This document shows, in pieces, positions 1 through 13,753 of a stretch of 64,000 nt of DNA. This DNA comes from Armillaria gallica (taxonomy: Eukaryota > Basidiomycota > Agaricomycetes > Agaricales > Physalacriaceae). A program made the position numbers and the translations under genes. A model generated the notes under the pieces. The model had not been told where the DNA came from. It saw only the letters and a program-made list of their open reading frames with translations, and made no database searches. Location: NCBI GenBank assembly GCA_037576215.1, contig JBANDB010000004.1, positions 1,550,001 to 1,614,000 on the forward strand. Reading direction: 5' to 3'. Position 1 is the first letter of the stretch. Every line of letters begins with the position of its first letter.

Positions 1-1690
1 CGAAGATGGAAATGATATCTGGTGATGGTAGCACCCTTGATGCGTGCTGGCAGCCAATGCGTGTACTATGCTCTAAGAGAAGGGAGCCAAGATAAGGTGT
101 TCGCTTTAGCTCAGCGGCTTCTGCGATGACGCGACGTACTGCTCAAAACGTATAGAAAGGTGACAATACCAGAAAGGAAGGATATATCAGGGAGAAGAGA
201 AGATAGCTTGCAGAGTTTGGAGCGCGCAGGGGGAAGCTGTGAAGGCTGTTAGCAGGAGAAGTATACTCAGTGCACAATGATGCCTTACCGGTCACCCGTC
301 GTGAGAATTGTTCGCTCTTTATCATACTATATATGACTGCGCATCATGGTAGATGCCTTTCTTCTGCTAACGGCAATAAGCAATGGCCTACCACAAGATG
401 CGATCAAACCACTCACCAAATTGACCACATACGCCTACAAGTACCATCCGTCGATGCTATATCGTCCTAAATCAACATCCAGCCTGAGTATCAGATGAAT
501 GACAGTTGCTCAGCGCCGAATATCCTTGGCGGCAACGCCAGCGAGCTTGGTATGAATGGCACAGCATCTGTCTTGTTGATTTTCTGTGGAAACAGGGACC
601 ACCGGTATTTCTCCAGAGACCGCAAATCCTAAAGATAGAAATAAAACAGCGGATATCAACATTGGCCGAAGGCTAAAACAAAGTGAGCTGTACTTAGAAA
701 GACCATCCCGGAATTGACACCGAGGAAAAGTGGAGCACAAGAAGCGGTGGCAGGAGATAACGAGTTGAGAAACACTTTGAAAGAGCACAAGCGACGACAT
801 CATGGTGAGAGGGGAGAGTGTCACGGACAAAAACGGCAATATCGGAACCGGTCAACAACATGGGGACCGAAGTAGCCGAAGCTTCTCTTCTCCAGTTGTT
901 TGCTTCTTCGACGCGACTCTCAGCCTCAAGCTTACCATCTGACGTGCCACGTGCCACTTTCACTACACTGCTGAGGATCCTGGCTGTAAAAAATCTTCTG
1001 ACTCCTTTGCTCTGTCTTCCAGTGACCACGATGCTCTGGCCCACTGGCATCAATCTTTAGCGGGTTTTGTCTTTCGAGACGCGTACGTTGCGTGGTTCTC
1101 GCATTTGTATTAGCACCGACGGCTATTCCATAACATCCCCTTTATCAGGAGCTGCTTGTAGGACATTGAAGATGGACGACTGTCGACTTTGGCTTTGGGC
1201 TTTTCATAACTTTGTGAGTCACCCCCTTCAAATTCCATAAGTCTCAGAATTTGAAGGAAGATCATAATCATAGCATTTAGCTGCGAGTATACTGTGGGCG
1301 AAAGACCTAGGAACACGATGAGCTATATACAACATCTCAAGAAGACACCAAGGTAAGCAACTTTGATATCTTCTACCGCTGTCTCTCTCAACCAAATTAT
1401 GGCGTCTCGCTAAATGGTTTATTTTTTTAGCTAGGTGTGATGGTCCTCGAGTACTGGCGACCTATAAGGAACGGCATGCATAATCTGATATAACGGTGGC
1501 GAAAGCTCCCAGTTGTGGTTAGGAGAGATGGATTTATGACAGCCGTCAAGATACTTCTTACTCTTTGTCTTCTCTCGCCGAGCTGAGGGTTTGTCTTTAC
1601 AGACGGACCAAATTTTACCAACGCGTCGCTCATCCCCATCGCACAGGACCTACATCACAGTTATGAATATGAAACCCCCATCATCAATCT
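1..1690. other. No convincing gene
   Basis: CpG-rich sequence without a recognisable gene. Several overlapping open frames exist on both strands but none resembles a known family. The one with some character is on the minus strand at 662-510: 50 codons beginning with a hydrophobic signal-like segment (MLISAVLFLSLGFAVSG) and containing a Cys pair. It could be a small secreted peptide, an exon of one, or chance. Confidence 0.3.
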
Positions 1691-1699
1691 CGAAACAGC

Positions 1700-4072
1700 A
1701 GCCATCATGCCAAAATGTGCCGAGCCTCTTCGACATTGCGTCGATGGTCTTCGCGCTGTTCTCCTCGAATCTCTGAGCACGGTTCCTTGTTAGCATCGAA
1801 ATTCGATATTGTACTATGCTTCATTAATTTCTCATTAATACGCTGTTTCCAGGCGCCTGATCCGGAGAAATGTCATCGGCTTACAGTGTTTCGTCTCGCT
1901 GCCGCCGTACGCCGAACCCGCGACTTGATCGATATCTCTCCTAATCCTCATCAATACACGGCGCTAGCATGTGGCCCCATACCGTACATTCAGCCATATA
2001 CGCCTTGCAAGTTGCGAGGTGACGTCTGTCTAGCCACACCATCGTTTGAGGCTTGGGCCCATGGACTCCTGACCTGTATTATTAAGATTTGGTGGCATTC
2101 GTACATATGCGCCTCGTCCGCGAAAATCCTCACGTGTTTTATTTGGCCAACAACTTCAACTGTCTTAAAGGGCTGTCTGTCGGCAATGGCACAGAGACGC
2201 GGCTATACTACAATCTGGGTCAGTCTACAATCGACCTAATTGCCAATGGATAGAAGGAACCATGGGCGCCCTATTTTACCGTCTTTTTACTTCTGCTCAC
2301 CTCCGCTCCTGGATATCCTGATTCAAAATTGTCTAGATAAGGCTGGTAATCCTCCATACCTCTTTCCCCAAAGATGCTGTGGGGTCTACCAAGGTTTTAC
2401 GCGGCACGAAGCGTCAAGCTGGTGGATCGTGCGTAGTCTTCCAATCCCTCTTGGAATTCTCCAGTTCATCGCAGTCCTGAAGAAGTCCTGTCTACAGCGG
2501 TCACGAATCGTTGACCCTTTGTTTGTATCCTACTACGATCCCAATACGGACACATTGAACTCGCTGCATACGTTGTTCCACCGGCTAATTTATCTCCTTT
2601 CTCCATGCGCATCTATCGGATCTCTTGCTGTCTCGATCTAGAGGAAGATTCATCGATGGTTCAGCGAAGCTCGCCGACCTCTTTGTTCTTCCCATCTTTG
2701 ATTTCGTTTGGCAAGTTGTAGGTGCCAGCAACTGTACTACCGTCACAATACTAATCTGTCCCCCATCGGCACCGGAGAAATGAGTCGCGTTTCTTGGATC
2801 CTCTCTCGCTACCTTCCAATGCTGTAAGTGAGAAAATGACTGAGTAGGGCATCGCCTCCTTTTGAAAATCTGACATCTTCAAGTTGATGACTCATCCATC
2901 AGTCGTTTGCAGCAACATATCTTTTGCTTAGAATTCGTCCATTCGACTCTTCGGAGTGGCTACCGAGGTAAAATCGGCGTAATACGGAGCTTATGAAGCG
3001 GATCACTGGTACGTCAGGACCCGTGCCTCTCTCTGCCGTGTTGGGCTGATTGAGCCCTTAGACGGATATCCGTGATCGGTATAGGCCGGGCGAAGAGAAT
3101 GTGTTCAACGTGCATGTCTATAACCGCGCCCACATTCAATGCAATAAAATCAAATGATGAGCGCCTTATTACAAGCGACGTAACAACTATATTAGGCGCT
3201 ACGGTGCGTTCCACTTTTGTATCGATTTCCTTAGGCTCAACTAGAACTATGTAGACGATCGTAGCTTCACGTCGTATCCTTCACTGCTCATCGACATCAA
3301 GTCGTTCCAGAATGCCCGAGCAAGCACGTTCTTCAGCGCCCGAGGAGGCGGCGCAAATCAAAAATCTGCATCAAGCCGACTGGAGACTGGATGCTGCCTC
3401 ATCTGGCTGCTTCCGAATGAATCTTGTACAGCGATGGGCCATGGACGAAGACATTGGTTAGCCCAATTTTTTTTTTTCAAGAAAGATAAATCAAGTACTA
3501 CCTCTCAGAAGTCTTCGATTCGTGAGGTCATATTACACGACCCTTTGAAGCCCGTGCTCACACCGTATACCGAAATAACGGTCATGCATGATGGTCATAG
3601 CACTAGTAACATACCAGGTGCACCCAGTTCGTCCATCCTATTGCTTTTGCTCGCTCTGAGTAGGTGTATCCCGCTGCTTTTCCGTGCATCGGTAAATATG
3701 ATATAGAAATAGTCCGTTTTGCGGAGAAGCAGCACCAGTGGACTTCGTGAGCGGCGGATCCAAGGCGGATGGTGATTTTCAGGTGGCGAAGGCATTACTG
3801 GTTGACCGTGCGTCCTATTCGTAATTATTTCTCAATTTTATCGAGCTTATTTCTTCGAGTGTCGTTCTCAGGCTCTCAGACATCCATCTTTTCATTGTCA
3901 CTATCTTATTCTCACATCTCTCCCAGCAATGAGCAACAACAAAGTATCCAGAACCAGTGTCGTACGTTGTGCTGCTGTTGCGGTACTTGAATGCTTCAAA
4001 ACTCTCAATGTTCGTCGGGGACGCCAGGAAGAGAGGCCGGTTGGAGTGGATGGCAGATTTACGGTCACCGAG
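1700..4072 (+). repeat. Dispersed repeat unit, copy 1 (degenerate)
   Basis: Most degenerate copy of the unit also found at 5.3-9.2, 9.6-12.9, 53.6-57.0 and 61.5-64.0 kb. Matching pieces by eye: 1700-1800 (compare 10885-10980 and 54590-54690), around 2030-2100 (compare 11205-11260), and 3615-3870 (compare 11310-11570 and 55020-55270), followed directly by a fragment of the nucleotidyltransferase gene at 3929. The part equivalent to 5580-7560 of copy 2 is missing, so this copy carries an internal deletion. Confidence 0.65.
3929..4072 (+). pseudogene. Nucleotidyltransferase-fold gene, 5' fragment
   Basis: The frame opening with ATG at 3929 reads MSNNKVSRTSVVRCAAVAV then LECFKTLNVR. This matches the start of the intact gene at 7680 (MSSNRASKTTIAHCAAHAV, then SECFKPLNIRWG). 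It stops at a TAG ending at about 4072, and the rest of the gene is not found downstream. It is a remnant of the first, catalytically dead domain only. Confidence 0.7.
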
Positions 4073-5315
4073 TAGGAATCCGAAGGAGATGGTCTGCAGT
4101 ACAGAGTTCAGTCAAGACTGAAACGAATTGTAAAAATGGACATACTTCAAACATTTGTCGGAATTCTGATGAGACGAGGCGCACCATCCTTGAGAAATGG
4201 CAATGGTGATACTCGGAACTAGCATTGCTGACGTGGTGGCTCACCCTATGGTGTAGCATTGTCGCATTTCCCGACAGTGATTCGGTTGTAAGGAATAGAC
4301 CTATTCGCGTTCTCCTCCGGCGCTTCCACACCGCGCAGATGGCGCCTGAATGAGTAGTATCGGGCTAGGTGCCGCGAAATCGACTCGAGGCTATCCAAGC
4401 GAAAGACAAGATGGGGGAGCTGTGGATACGCGTTCATGGGATTATGGTTTGATATCAATGGTGAATTAGACAAAGATGCGAACTTGTGAAGGGTCCAGTA
4501 TGAGTTTCTGGTTTCGAGAGATTGACGAGAGCAGGAATGATGACCGAATATTGACGACCGTGACTATCACGCTCTGAGACGATAACAAGCAAGCTTGCTC
4601 GTTGGTCTTCGAGCGCCTGCAAAGAATGACATTCAGCTCGGCTTCAGAAGACAAAGCAGAGCAAAACTGACATCTACGAGTTTCAAAATCCCACATCTCC
4701 CGACCGCAGTGAGTCCAAGTAACACCAGGTTATGCGCACATCAGACGGGGAGTTTAAAGATGGAGTCGCGTTGAAGAAGTTGACACGTTCGGTCCGGCTT
4801 CCGGTTCGGTCCGATTTCGGCTTCTGGGCTTTGGCTCTCTTTCTCCTCCTTCCTGGACCGTAATTCATGTTCTCTCTCGCTGTCATTTTTTGAAGCAACC
4901 TTTTGTGGATCAACGAGTGTGGGACACGACAATAGGCCTGGATTTTTTAGAATGTCTCTCGTAAAACACCAAAACACCGGCCCTTCTGCAGAAATCATCG
5001 AGATGGACGTTGCGCCGCGCTCGTTTCCACGGGTATCCGACTCTCAGTGATTGTTTACCTTCTGCTATACAGGCAAGTATTGACTTAGCGACGATGTAGG
5101 AGGACGGTTGAGCAGGGGGATAGCTTCGATAGTGGTGCTCATAGCCGTTGTGGTCGATTTTGGTGAGTCGCTCGATCCTATTTTCTAACTCGCCGTAGTT
5201 ATCACGTTTATCAGGAGAATGATGCCAAGATTTGCTCACGATTCAGGCCGCTTTCAACACGGGTGCCGGTAAGCTGTCCTTTGGCTTTGGGCAGATTTCT
5301 CTTGCTGACATTTTT
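4073..5315. other. No recognisable gene
   Basis: Only overlapping short open frames on both strands are present (for example minus 4998-4741 and 5239-4910). They lack family motifs and a coherent exon structure. I see nothing I can name here. Confidence 0.4.
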
Positions 5316-7230
5316 GCGTGTCGGTAAAGGTGATACAGAAAATGTCCATTTTGCGGACAAGCAGAACCAATGGACTTCGCGACCGGCGGATGGCTATTGT
5401 AGGGTGGCATAGGATAAGGCGGAGACGTTCGGATTTTCAAACTTGCCCATCGTGCGTCCTATTCATTCTTTCTCAAATTTATCGAGCTTATTTCTTCGTT
5501 ACAGACACTAAGTATCAAGTTTCTTCAACATAATTCAGCAAGGGACGGACCGTCTAGGACACCCCGACTTTACTACGCCATCTTATCCATCGCCATCACC
5601 GGCGTTCAATTCGCGTTAGTTTGATTAGGCCATCTCCATCGTCAAATCCCGACCTGGTCACTGTGTATAGCTGTCGTCGTCGTCGTACCTCATGGCCTGC
5701 AGTCAAGGACTGGACGACCCTCGGATCCGGACTTCCTATAACCGCCTCGTCGTCGTGCAATCTGAGGACGAGCCTCACCGTTTCCGACTACCTGTTTTTC
5801 TATGATTATGCTCTCTCCAGGTTCTGTCAGGCATTATCTCACCCTGACCGTGCGCATACATGAAGACAAATCTTCGCGTAGGCAAGGCGTCCTACCGAGT
5901 GATCTTTAGGCGCCTGTTTTCGTTGGGGAAATACCACTCTTTGGGAGCTCCTCAGCTGTCGATGAGTAGCTCACTGCAAAAGAGAGAGGTCGCATCATCA
6001 ATCCTTCGACGTTTCCGAGTAGTACTTCCGTGGCCTTAAACCAATGTCTTGGGTCCGGTTTTGATCTCCAAGTTGCTGCGTTGTACGTACTATCTACCTG
6101 ATCTTTCTTTATAGGGCTAATCTTATTTGTCACAAATAAGTGAACTCTTGCCGAGTACCACCTGCTTCAATCCATTTCTCATACTACCAGAGTTCATAGC
6201 CTTCAGTGCCCCGCGCTCACAATCATCTAGCTTACATTATTCTCCTACATCCAATATCGCTGCCCCAGTCTAGTATCGTCACGTATATGGTCGGCAACTC
6301 ACAGGATAGTGCCATGCATCTACGTCGACGTTCCTTTGCGTTGAGACGTCGCCGATACTCGGCATCCTGCTCCGCTACAGAAATACTCCCTGTCGCTATG
6401 TTTCGGCGTGGGTTGAACAAGTTCTCGATCTGCCGTCTGACAGATGTGGCGGCTATCTGGTGGAAACGTAAGAGGGAAGGTTGAATGCGTAGTGATTATA
6501 GCTGCAGGCGATGGCATTTGACGCAATGCTAAGTCTTTATGCCTCCCTCTTCTTTGAGGTCGTGCAGCGGACGACAGCCGATCTTTCAGTCAAGCCGCAA
6601 GCGGAAATTTGTTCGTCCTGCTTCATCTTTCTTTCTTTATCACATTGGCCTCATTTACTTGTTACAGAACCCGAACGTTGAAGGGAGACTCGTTTTCGAA
6701 CATTTTTTTTTCGTGCTAGATCGTGCCCCTACACGGAAGAGGACACAGGCAACTTCTGGATACAAGAATCTCGATGAGCCAAGCCTTCAAGTATGTTCTT
6801 GTCGAAGATTCTCTTCCATCGACTGACTTCTTTCCCGCAGACCCTCTTCGTCTCGCTCTCGGATCATATACGTATTCATCCTTCCACACGCACTATATGA
6901 TAGTGCTATGGGCCAATACGTCAGTGGCATCAAACCGAAGACGGCGCCGCCATTGCTCCCGAATGTTGGAATGTGATTGCTAGACATTTTCTATCGTGAC
7001 AAAATGGAAGATACCCGGAGTGTGGATATAATGCGGGGATTTATGCCATCAGGAGCGCTGCTGACAATGGTTCGTACTCTTCATCCATGTTCGACGACAA
7101 GCAAATCAACGTATCCACTAGCAACACGATACTTCTAGGTTTACAGCTGCTGAATGACTACTAGGAGGGTACGGCAAGGGTCTTTGAGGACATTTGTTGG
7201 GCGTCTAGCTCTTGATGATGGGAGGTATGT
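5316..7230 (+). repeat. Dispersed repeat unit, copy 2 (upstream part)
   Basis: Colinear with 11.4-12.86, 55.1-57.0 and 61.5-63.0 kb. Landmarks shared by the copies are the segment with CTTCCTATAACCGCC (about 5730), the intron-like stretch GTAAGAGGGAAGG...GCTGCAG (6469-6513), a second intron-like stretch ending TTGTTACAG (about 6610-6667), and a third starting at about 6791 and ending CCCGCAG at 6840. Short coding-like exons lie between them but are frame-broken here, so this seems to be a decayed multi-exon gene of unknown family. A conserved C-terminal reading (SAADNGSYSSSMF...GLQLLNDY) is interrupted by a TAG near 7163. Confidence 0.7.
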
Positions 7231-7679
7231 CGGCGGTTCCATATCGCCGTTATGATTCTTCGATATTACACACATTCAGGTCATGAGTACTAGATGCAAT
7301 AAACTATCGGCCCTTGCATTTCCTTTTCCGTCACGAGTTCTCTGGCTAGGATAACAAGTCGAAATATAGATTTGCATCAACGCAACAAGAAATCAGGCCT
7401 TCTCTTGGAACTTTGCTGGAAAATGTTCGAGAGTGCATGGATCTACTCGTCGCAAGAAGGCCGCTTAGCAAGTATATTTTGCAAGGACTGGTGAATGAAT
7501 TAAAATTAGCTAAGGGTCAGCAGACCGGAGAGCCTATGCGGATCTACTGATAGGCGCTCGTGAATACCGCGGTTCCTTTCGCACGACCCGAGGGGGAAGG
7601 CCACGCCAATGTGTACTCCTTCTCTCAGGCCTCTATCCTTTCATGCTTACTGTCTGTTTCTCGCATCTGTCCCATAACA

Positions 7680-9187
7680 ATGAGCAGCAACAGAGCATCT
7701 AAGACTACTATCGCGCATTGTGCTGCTCACGCAGTATCAGAATGCTTCAAACCTCTCAATATTCGTTGGGGTATCTATGGCGACCTGGTCAAGGATCTTC
7801 TCTGTAGTTCACGAACTTCACGAACCCGCGACTCTGTGAGTTTTGCCTTGTCGCTCTTCATTGTATAATCTGATTTATGATGTACTAGTTGCAATTGAAC
7901 GTCCATATCATGGGCAATTCAGCGACGCTGGTGCATGCCATCCAGCGTTTAGCAAGTGTCGATCGCCGATTCACCCTCACTACACGCCTCACCACACGCG
8001 TTGCTCCTGGCACAGTTCACATGTCCTACAATGGGTCGCTGATGAGGAAGCATAGATGCAATATTATCTTCGTCTGCGGTCCTTTGTACAGGACGTTCAT
8101 CGTCAAGGACCTTCCCCTTCTTCCGATTCAGGTCATTCTATATCAACTCTTGAAATCGGGACCTGGACAGATGGATGACGTCATCGCAATCAGTAAGGCA
8201 TACCTGCGTCTGCCTAATCTACCGCCTACTATGTGGGACCTCACTCACGCAGAGCAGTCACTATTGCTCGAGCGTTTCGCGGAAGTAAAGGCTGTATCAT
8301 TTTCTGCTGCAAGGCTATTGGCTCGTCTGTATCCCCCCTTGCCTGTTGGTTTTTCTTCTATCCTCGCTCCCAGACGTCGCCAACAGGCGAGAACAAGTGG
8401 TTCGCTTCCCCCTGTACAAGTCCCAGACATTAATGCACGTGGTGGAGTCGTCTTTCGAGCAGCCGAGCACGCTACACGTCTCCTTCAAGAGTTGGGCTAT
8501 ACATGTGCCATCTTTGGCAGTGCGGCTTGTTTTCTTTTTGGAAATAGACGTCTCCCAAATGTATGTATCCTCGCTCTTGTTGACCAAGGTTAAGCTAATG
8601 TACCATTGCAGGATGTTGATATCCTAGTCTCGACTGATGAAGACCCGGAGGTGGTCAAGCGCTCTCTGGTCATCAAGAATCCTCTCCATTTTTACCTTGT
8701 ACGGGCCAAGACACCTGGGGCAACTTACAAGGTGTTATGGTACCGACATTGTCAAACCATCGGACGAAGGGTCTTTACTAGGCAAACCAAAGTTGATATC
8801 GTCGTGGCTGGCACGATGATGCTACCCTCTCTATCATTGCAATCCATCATCATTAAGGGAACGTTCCCCGTTGTTCCCCTAGGGGTTCTTCTCTTGCACA
8901 AGCTTCAAGCATTGTTCGATCATATGACGGCACCCGAGCTGCACAAGCAAAGAAAGGGGCCTGTCGATGTAGCGGACATTCAGTGTATCCTCAAGATCGC
9001 GGTCCGGAGTCAGATAGGGACTGAGAGATTGTGGGCTCTGGTGGCGCTCGATTTCTTCGAGGAGGAGTTCCAGGAGCTTACGATCGATAGGGTAAAGCTC
9101 TTCTGTTCTGCGTTTGCGGAGTGTAGGGATGATTGGTACCAGCTGGGATTCGAGGTTGATGATGATGATGATGATGATGATGAGTAA
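7680..9187 (+). CDS. Tandem nucleotidyltransferase-fold protein (dead + active-looking domain)
   Basis: Three exons (7680-7835, 7889-8560, 8612-9187) give about 467 aa; both introns are phase 0, of 53 and 51 nt. The C-terminal half has the minimal nucleotidyltransferase signature: GSAACFLFG (G262-S263), DVDILV (D277, D279) and a third acidic residue in KVDIVVAG (D338). The N-terminal half has the same layout (AAHAVSECFKPLNIRWGIYG against AAEHATRLLQELGYTCAIFG), but GS is GD, the DxD strand is LQLNVHIMG, and the third Asp is gone (CNIIFVCG). It therefore looks like a catalytically dead duplicate. Both introns sit immediately before the DxD-equivalent strand, which supports tandem duplication. 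The protein ends in a run of Asp from a GAT microsatellite. Substrate is unknown. It lies at the 3' end of repeat copy 2, and a fragment and a short paralogue occur at 3929 and 63463. The start is the first ATG of the conserved frame. Confidence 0.75.
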
Positions 9188-9614
9188 GTTGTTATACTGA
9201 TGGATTTTGCCCTTACAAGTTACGGTGAACCATAGTCTCACTGTTACCTAGCTACTTTTTTGGGTAGTACTATGCCAGTCTGAACTCTAGTTTAAACTAT
9301 TCGTCTTCGGGTACGAACCCTAAGATTGACTTTCAACGACTTTATGCATCACGCAGCCAAGCACGCTTAATAAATTCTACGACTGACTCTCTCTTCCCGT
9401 GGGTGGAGCCGGAGAGAAAGAAAGTCAACGAATGACTCAGGTTCGTCCTCGGATTTAACTTAAAGCGCAATTCTTCCATGTGTATAATGGATTCTCCACC
9501 GACGTTGTAGCCACAATGATTTCCCTTATCAATTGAATAGAGGATATCATCCAGTTGTGTACAGCCTGCACCGAATTTATCAAAGTATTTGTCACAAAAC
9601 GCACGTCTCACGAC

Positions 9615-12600
9615 AAGCTGTGACCTTGCTTGAGATGGAAAACGTTGAGAATAGGTATTGGATGGCGTGAATTGTGAGCATCTTAGTGGACGAGAGTACA
9701 GACTGTTCAAGAGCCATCACTGTTGGTCACCGATACATTCAAACGTTGGCTATGCGACTATGGCAGATGGTAATATGGTACAACTGTAGAGACTGATAAG
9801 TTTAAGAACTCCAAGCAGGCACTAAACAATACGCACGATCTACTCAGTAACTTGACTGTCAAACAACTCTTTCTGCATAGTACGCATAACGCTTGGCAGT
9901 AAGTCCCGGCCATAACACCTTTGGCCTTGAGGTGAACGAGCTATTACTTTTCCGATTTCCCGACACCCGCGACCGAATATGATTTATAACCGTCATCTCG
10001 TTCAGGTAGTTGAAATACTGTTCGTGTATGCCCCTGAAAGATAATGCGTACTTGATAGTCGATAATCTGTTGCCAGTTCCGAGTCGCTGTCGGTCCTGGC
10101 TACTTCATTCGTCACCAATAGACACCCTCAGTGGCATTTCGATCTTAGCGGGGATCGTTGATTCACTAGCGACTTCAACAGCGGATGAAATATCGACAAA
10201 TTTCTTCACTCATTACATCATTTTGGACGCAACCTTGTTTGATGTATGAACAAGTACATGTGATAGTTTATGAACGGTACATTTAGTACACGGACACGTT
10301 AACTAAGAAGACGCATTTACAAGCATCAGTTCAAGATGTCGGAAAAATAGTGAGTAAAGGATACCTACCAAATGAAAGAGAGTTGAGAACAGATAGTGTG
10401 ATCTAATGTTGGTCAGTCTGCGTCCGAGGCAAATGGCAGTTATCTCCATGAGCACGTTAAACCATCAATGATCAGAGCTCTAGCAAAGGTGGCTCATAAC
10501 TATAAAGACGAGGTAACATCATACATGATCCAACGAGAGCGTTCATGGGTTGCCGCACGACCGAGAGCGGCTGAATCCTGAAGAGATAGAGGTTTCAGGC
10601 CGGCACCATGGTGGCTTGTACCTAGTTCTCCTTGCCAGGCTGATACTTGGTTAAGAAATTCAATGTGGAAAATACAGATAACGATTCTCAGGGATACGAC
10701 ACACTGGAAGCGCGTCCGATGGCTGGCTTCAAATGTTAGGCGACTTTGGGAAATATGGTAAGCGGGGAAACGTGACGAGCAGAATTACCTACGCACCACA
10801 GCATTTCCTTCACGCCACATTCAGGCCCTCCTTTTTTGATTGTGATGGTGGTCTGAAAGCAAAGCGCCGCTGAAGGACATCATGTCATCATCATGCCGAA
10901 ATCGGCCGAAACTACTCTTTCAACATCGTGTCGTGCTGCTCTCCTCGGATCTCCGTCCATGGCTTCTTGTTAGCACCCGCGAAACTCGATATCATACCGC
11001 CGCGCCTTCCACAGGCTACTGTCTAAGAGCTCCCGGCCCGGGTCATTTCTTGCCACCGCCCGGCTAGTAGGATACCTGCGACTTCATTGATATCTGGTTA
11101 GAATTGTCGTCAAGACACCGAAGTCGCTTCGAATACGGCTTTCGTCTCTTGCACGCAACTACGACGTGCATTGAGGAAGAATTCTGTATTGCTAGACGGT
11201 ATGTGTCTATCCATGCCACCGTTTGAGGTGGGCCCGACAGTTTTATCTGACCTGTAAATTCAAGATTTAGTTGCTCTTGTCGCTTGCCACTAACTTTTTC
11301 ATGAGTAAATTTAACACATCAGGGGCACCCGGTTCGTCCATCCCGTTACTTCTGCTCACTCTGAGTAGGTGTATCCCCCTGATTTTTCTGCACGTCGGTA
11401 AATATGATATAGAAATGATCCATTTTGCAGACAAGCAGCACCAATGGACTTCGTTACTGCGGATCCAAGGCAGATGGCGATTTTCAGGTGGCGTAAGCTA
11501 AATCGAAGACGTCACTGATTGACCGTGCGTGCTATTCATAATTTCTTCTCAATTTTATCTAGCTTATTTCTTCGTTACAGATACTAAGTATCATGTCGCC
11601 TTTACCTAATTTAGCAACTGGACACTCCGACTTCACTGCGCCATCTCATCCGTCGCTATCACCGGCGTTCAATTCACCTTAGTTTGATCTTTCTCCATCT
11701 CAGCCTTTGGGCCATCTGCATCGACCTGGTCACTGTGTATGACTGGCGCCGTCGTCGTACTTCATGGCCTGCAGTCAAGGACTGGACCCTCTGATCCGGA
11801 CTTCCTATAACCGCCTCGTCGTCGTGCAGTTCGAGGACGAGCCTCACCGTTTCCGATTACCTGTTCTTCTATGGTTATACAGTATACTCTTTCCAGGCTC
11901 TGTCAGGCATTATCTCAGCCTGTCCGTGCGCATACATGAAGACAAATCTCCGAGTAGGCAAGGCATCCTGCCGAGTATTCTTCAGGTGTCTGCTTTTGTT
12001 GCCGAAATACCACTCTTGGAGGGCTCCTCAGCTCACGATGAATAGCTCACGCGACTGAGAGAGGTCACATCATCAATCCTTCGACTTTTCCTCAGTGGTA
12101 CTTCCGTGGCCTTAAACCAATCTCGAGGGATCGGCTGTGATCTCCAAGTTTCTGCTTTGTCTACCTGATCTTTCTGTATAGTACTAAGCTTATTTGTCCC
12201 ATATAGATGAGCTCTGCCGAATACCGCCCGCTCTAATCCTTCTTACTTATACTATCCAGATTTCACAGCCTTTAATGCTGCGCGCTCAAATTCTTCCACC
12301 TTGTATCATTCTCCTGCATTCAGTATCGATGCCCGTCTAGTATCGGTCGGCAGTTCACAGGATAGCACCATGCATCTACGTCGATGTTCTCTTGTGTTGA
12401 GACGTCGCTGATACTCGGTATCCTTCTCCGCTGCAGAAATATTCCCTGTCGCTATGTTCAGATACGGCGTGGGTTGAACAAGTTTACGATCTGCCGTCTG
12501 ACAGAGGTGGCGGCTATTTGGTGGAAGCGAAAGAAGGAAAGTTAAATGCGTAGTGATTATAGGTGGCATTCGACGCAGCGTCGAGCCTTTATGCCTCCCT

Positions 12601-12863
12601 CTTCGTGCAGTGGACGACAGCCAATCTCTCAGTCAAGCAGAAATTTGTTTGTCCTGCTTCATCTTTCTTTCTTTATCACGTTGGCCTCATTTACTTTATT
12701 ACAGAACCCGAACGTTGAGGAGAGTCTGGCTTTCGAACAATGTCTTTTTTTTTACTGTAGTAGATCGCGACCCTACATGGAAGAGGACACGAACAGCCTC
12801 TGGATACGCTGAGCAAAGCCTTCGGGTATGTTCTTTCCGATGATTCTCTTCCATTGACTGACT
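9615..12863 (+). repeat. Dispersed repeat unit, copy 3
   Basis: Colinear with 53566-56590. Matching blocks include 9615-9990 (53566-53960), 10460-11100 (54170-54800), 11205-11600 (54900-55300) and 11600-12863 (55300-56600). The segments 10010-10440 and 53960-54170 differ between copies. Homology stops abruptly in the third intron-like stretch (about 12863), so this copy lacks the last exon-like part and the nucleotidyltransferase gene. A minus-strand frame at 9710-9342 (122 codons) opens in the shared part but diverges; I cannot assign it. Confidence 0.7.
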
Positions 12864-13753
12864 GGCATCTGCATCAGGACTGTGTTGTCGAAGCTATCAC
12901 CATCGTTTCCGTCGTCTTTGGGATCACACATTTCCTCCTCAGGATCTTGGTGGTGGGTGCTAGAATTAAATCCCATTATGGTTTAATCATACAGATATAG
13001 TCCCTACTTGGCGAGTTTGACAGCCCTTCGACGTGAAATAAATGGTAGGAAATTTAGAACGGCGTGAGTCTGCATACCATTCCATCCAGCTGCGATGTCT
13101 GACGGGTATGTTCCGTTTCCCTATCCCTTCTGCGCATACTTCTGGGCGTGTTTTGAGATACGGTTGCACCCTAGACACGAACCGTTGATTTTATGAAGGT
13201 AGATTGCCTACTGATTTATGGATTCTTGCTTCTTGTGTTGTTCTTGGAGCCATACTACATACCACTTTTGCAATATGTGGGGCAATCAGAGAATACAGAA
13301 CCGCTGCACTAGCAGTGAATCAACGTGTACGATGATGGTGGGAAGAGGCAAGTGCCGGAAGCGTGGTCCGTGCCAAGTTAATCAATTCAGGCACAACCCG
13401 GGGTTTGTGACCAACGATTCGCTTCGTTTGAACCAGCTACTGCTATCTAGCCATTCCGTATCGATAAACGCCCCGTAGGCTGCATATGCGACGATATCTT
13501 GTTCGCATCCTGGGAGTTAGCCGCGAGCTGGGATGGCTCGTAGATCATCACTCTTGCACGGCGGCTGCGGCTGGTATGATTGATGTGCAAGCTTTCATCG
13601 CGTCGACAGCAGCAGTCGTTCACAAGAAGGCTTTCGATAGTCATGATGACAAAATGTGGGTGAGCAGTAGAAGTTTACGTCGAAGATTCGGCCATCATAA
13701 TTCCGGCCCACAGCACCACATGCTACTCACAATGCATACAGCCATAAACCAAT
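12864..13753. other. No recognisable gene
   Basis: Spacer between repeat copy 3 and the kinase-like gene. A plus-strand open frame (13486-13974) runs antisense into the 3' end of that gene and has no family features. Minor frames on either strand show no motifs. Confidence 0.4.

Noticed and set aside
9342..9710. A 122-codon minus-strand gene
   Set aside because: Only its first part is conserved in copy 4 of the repeat unit, where the frame continues with unrelated sequence; no motif supports it.
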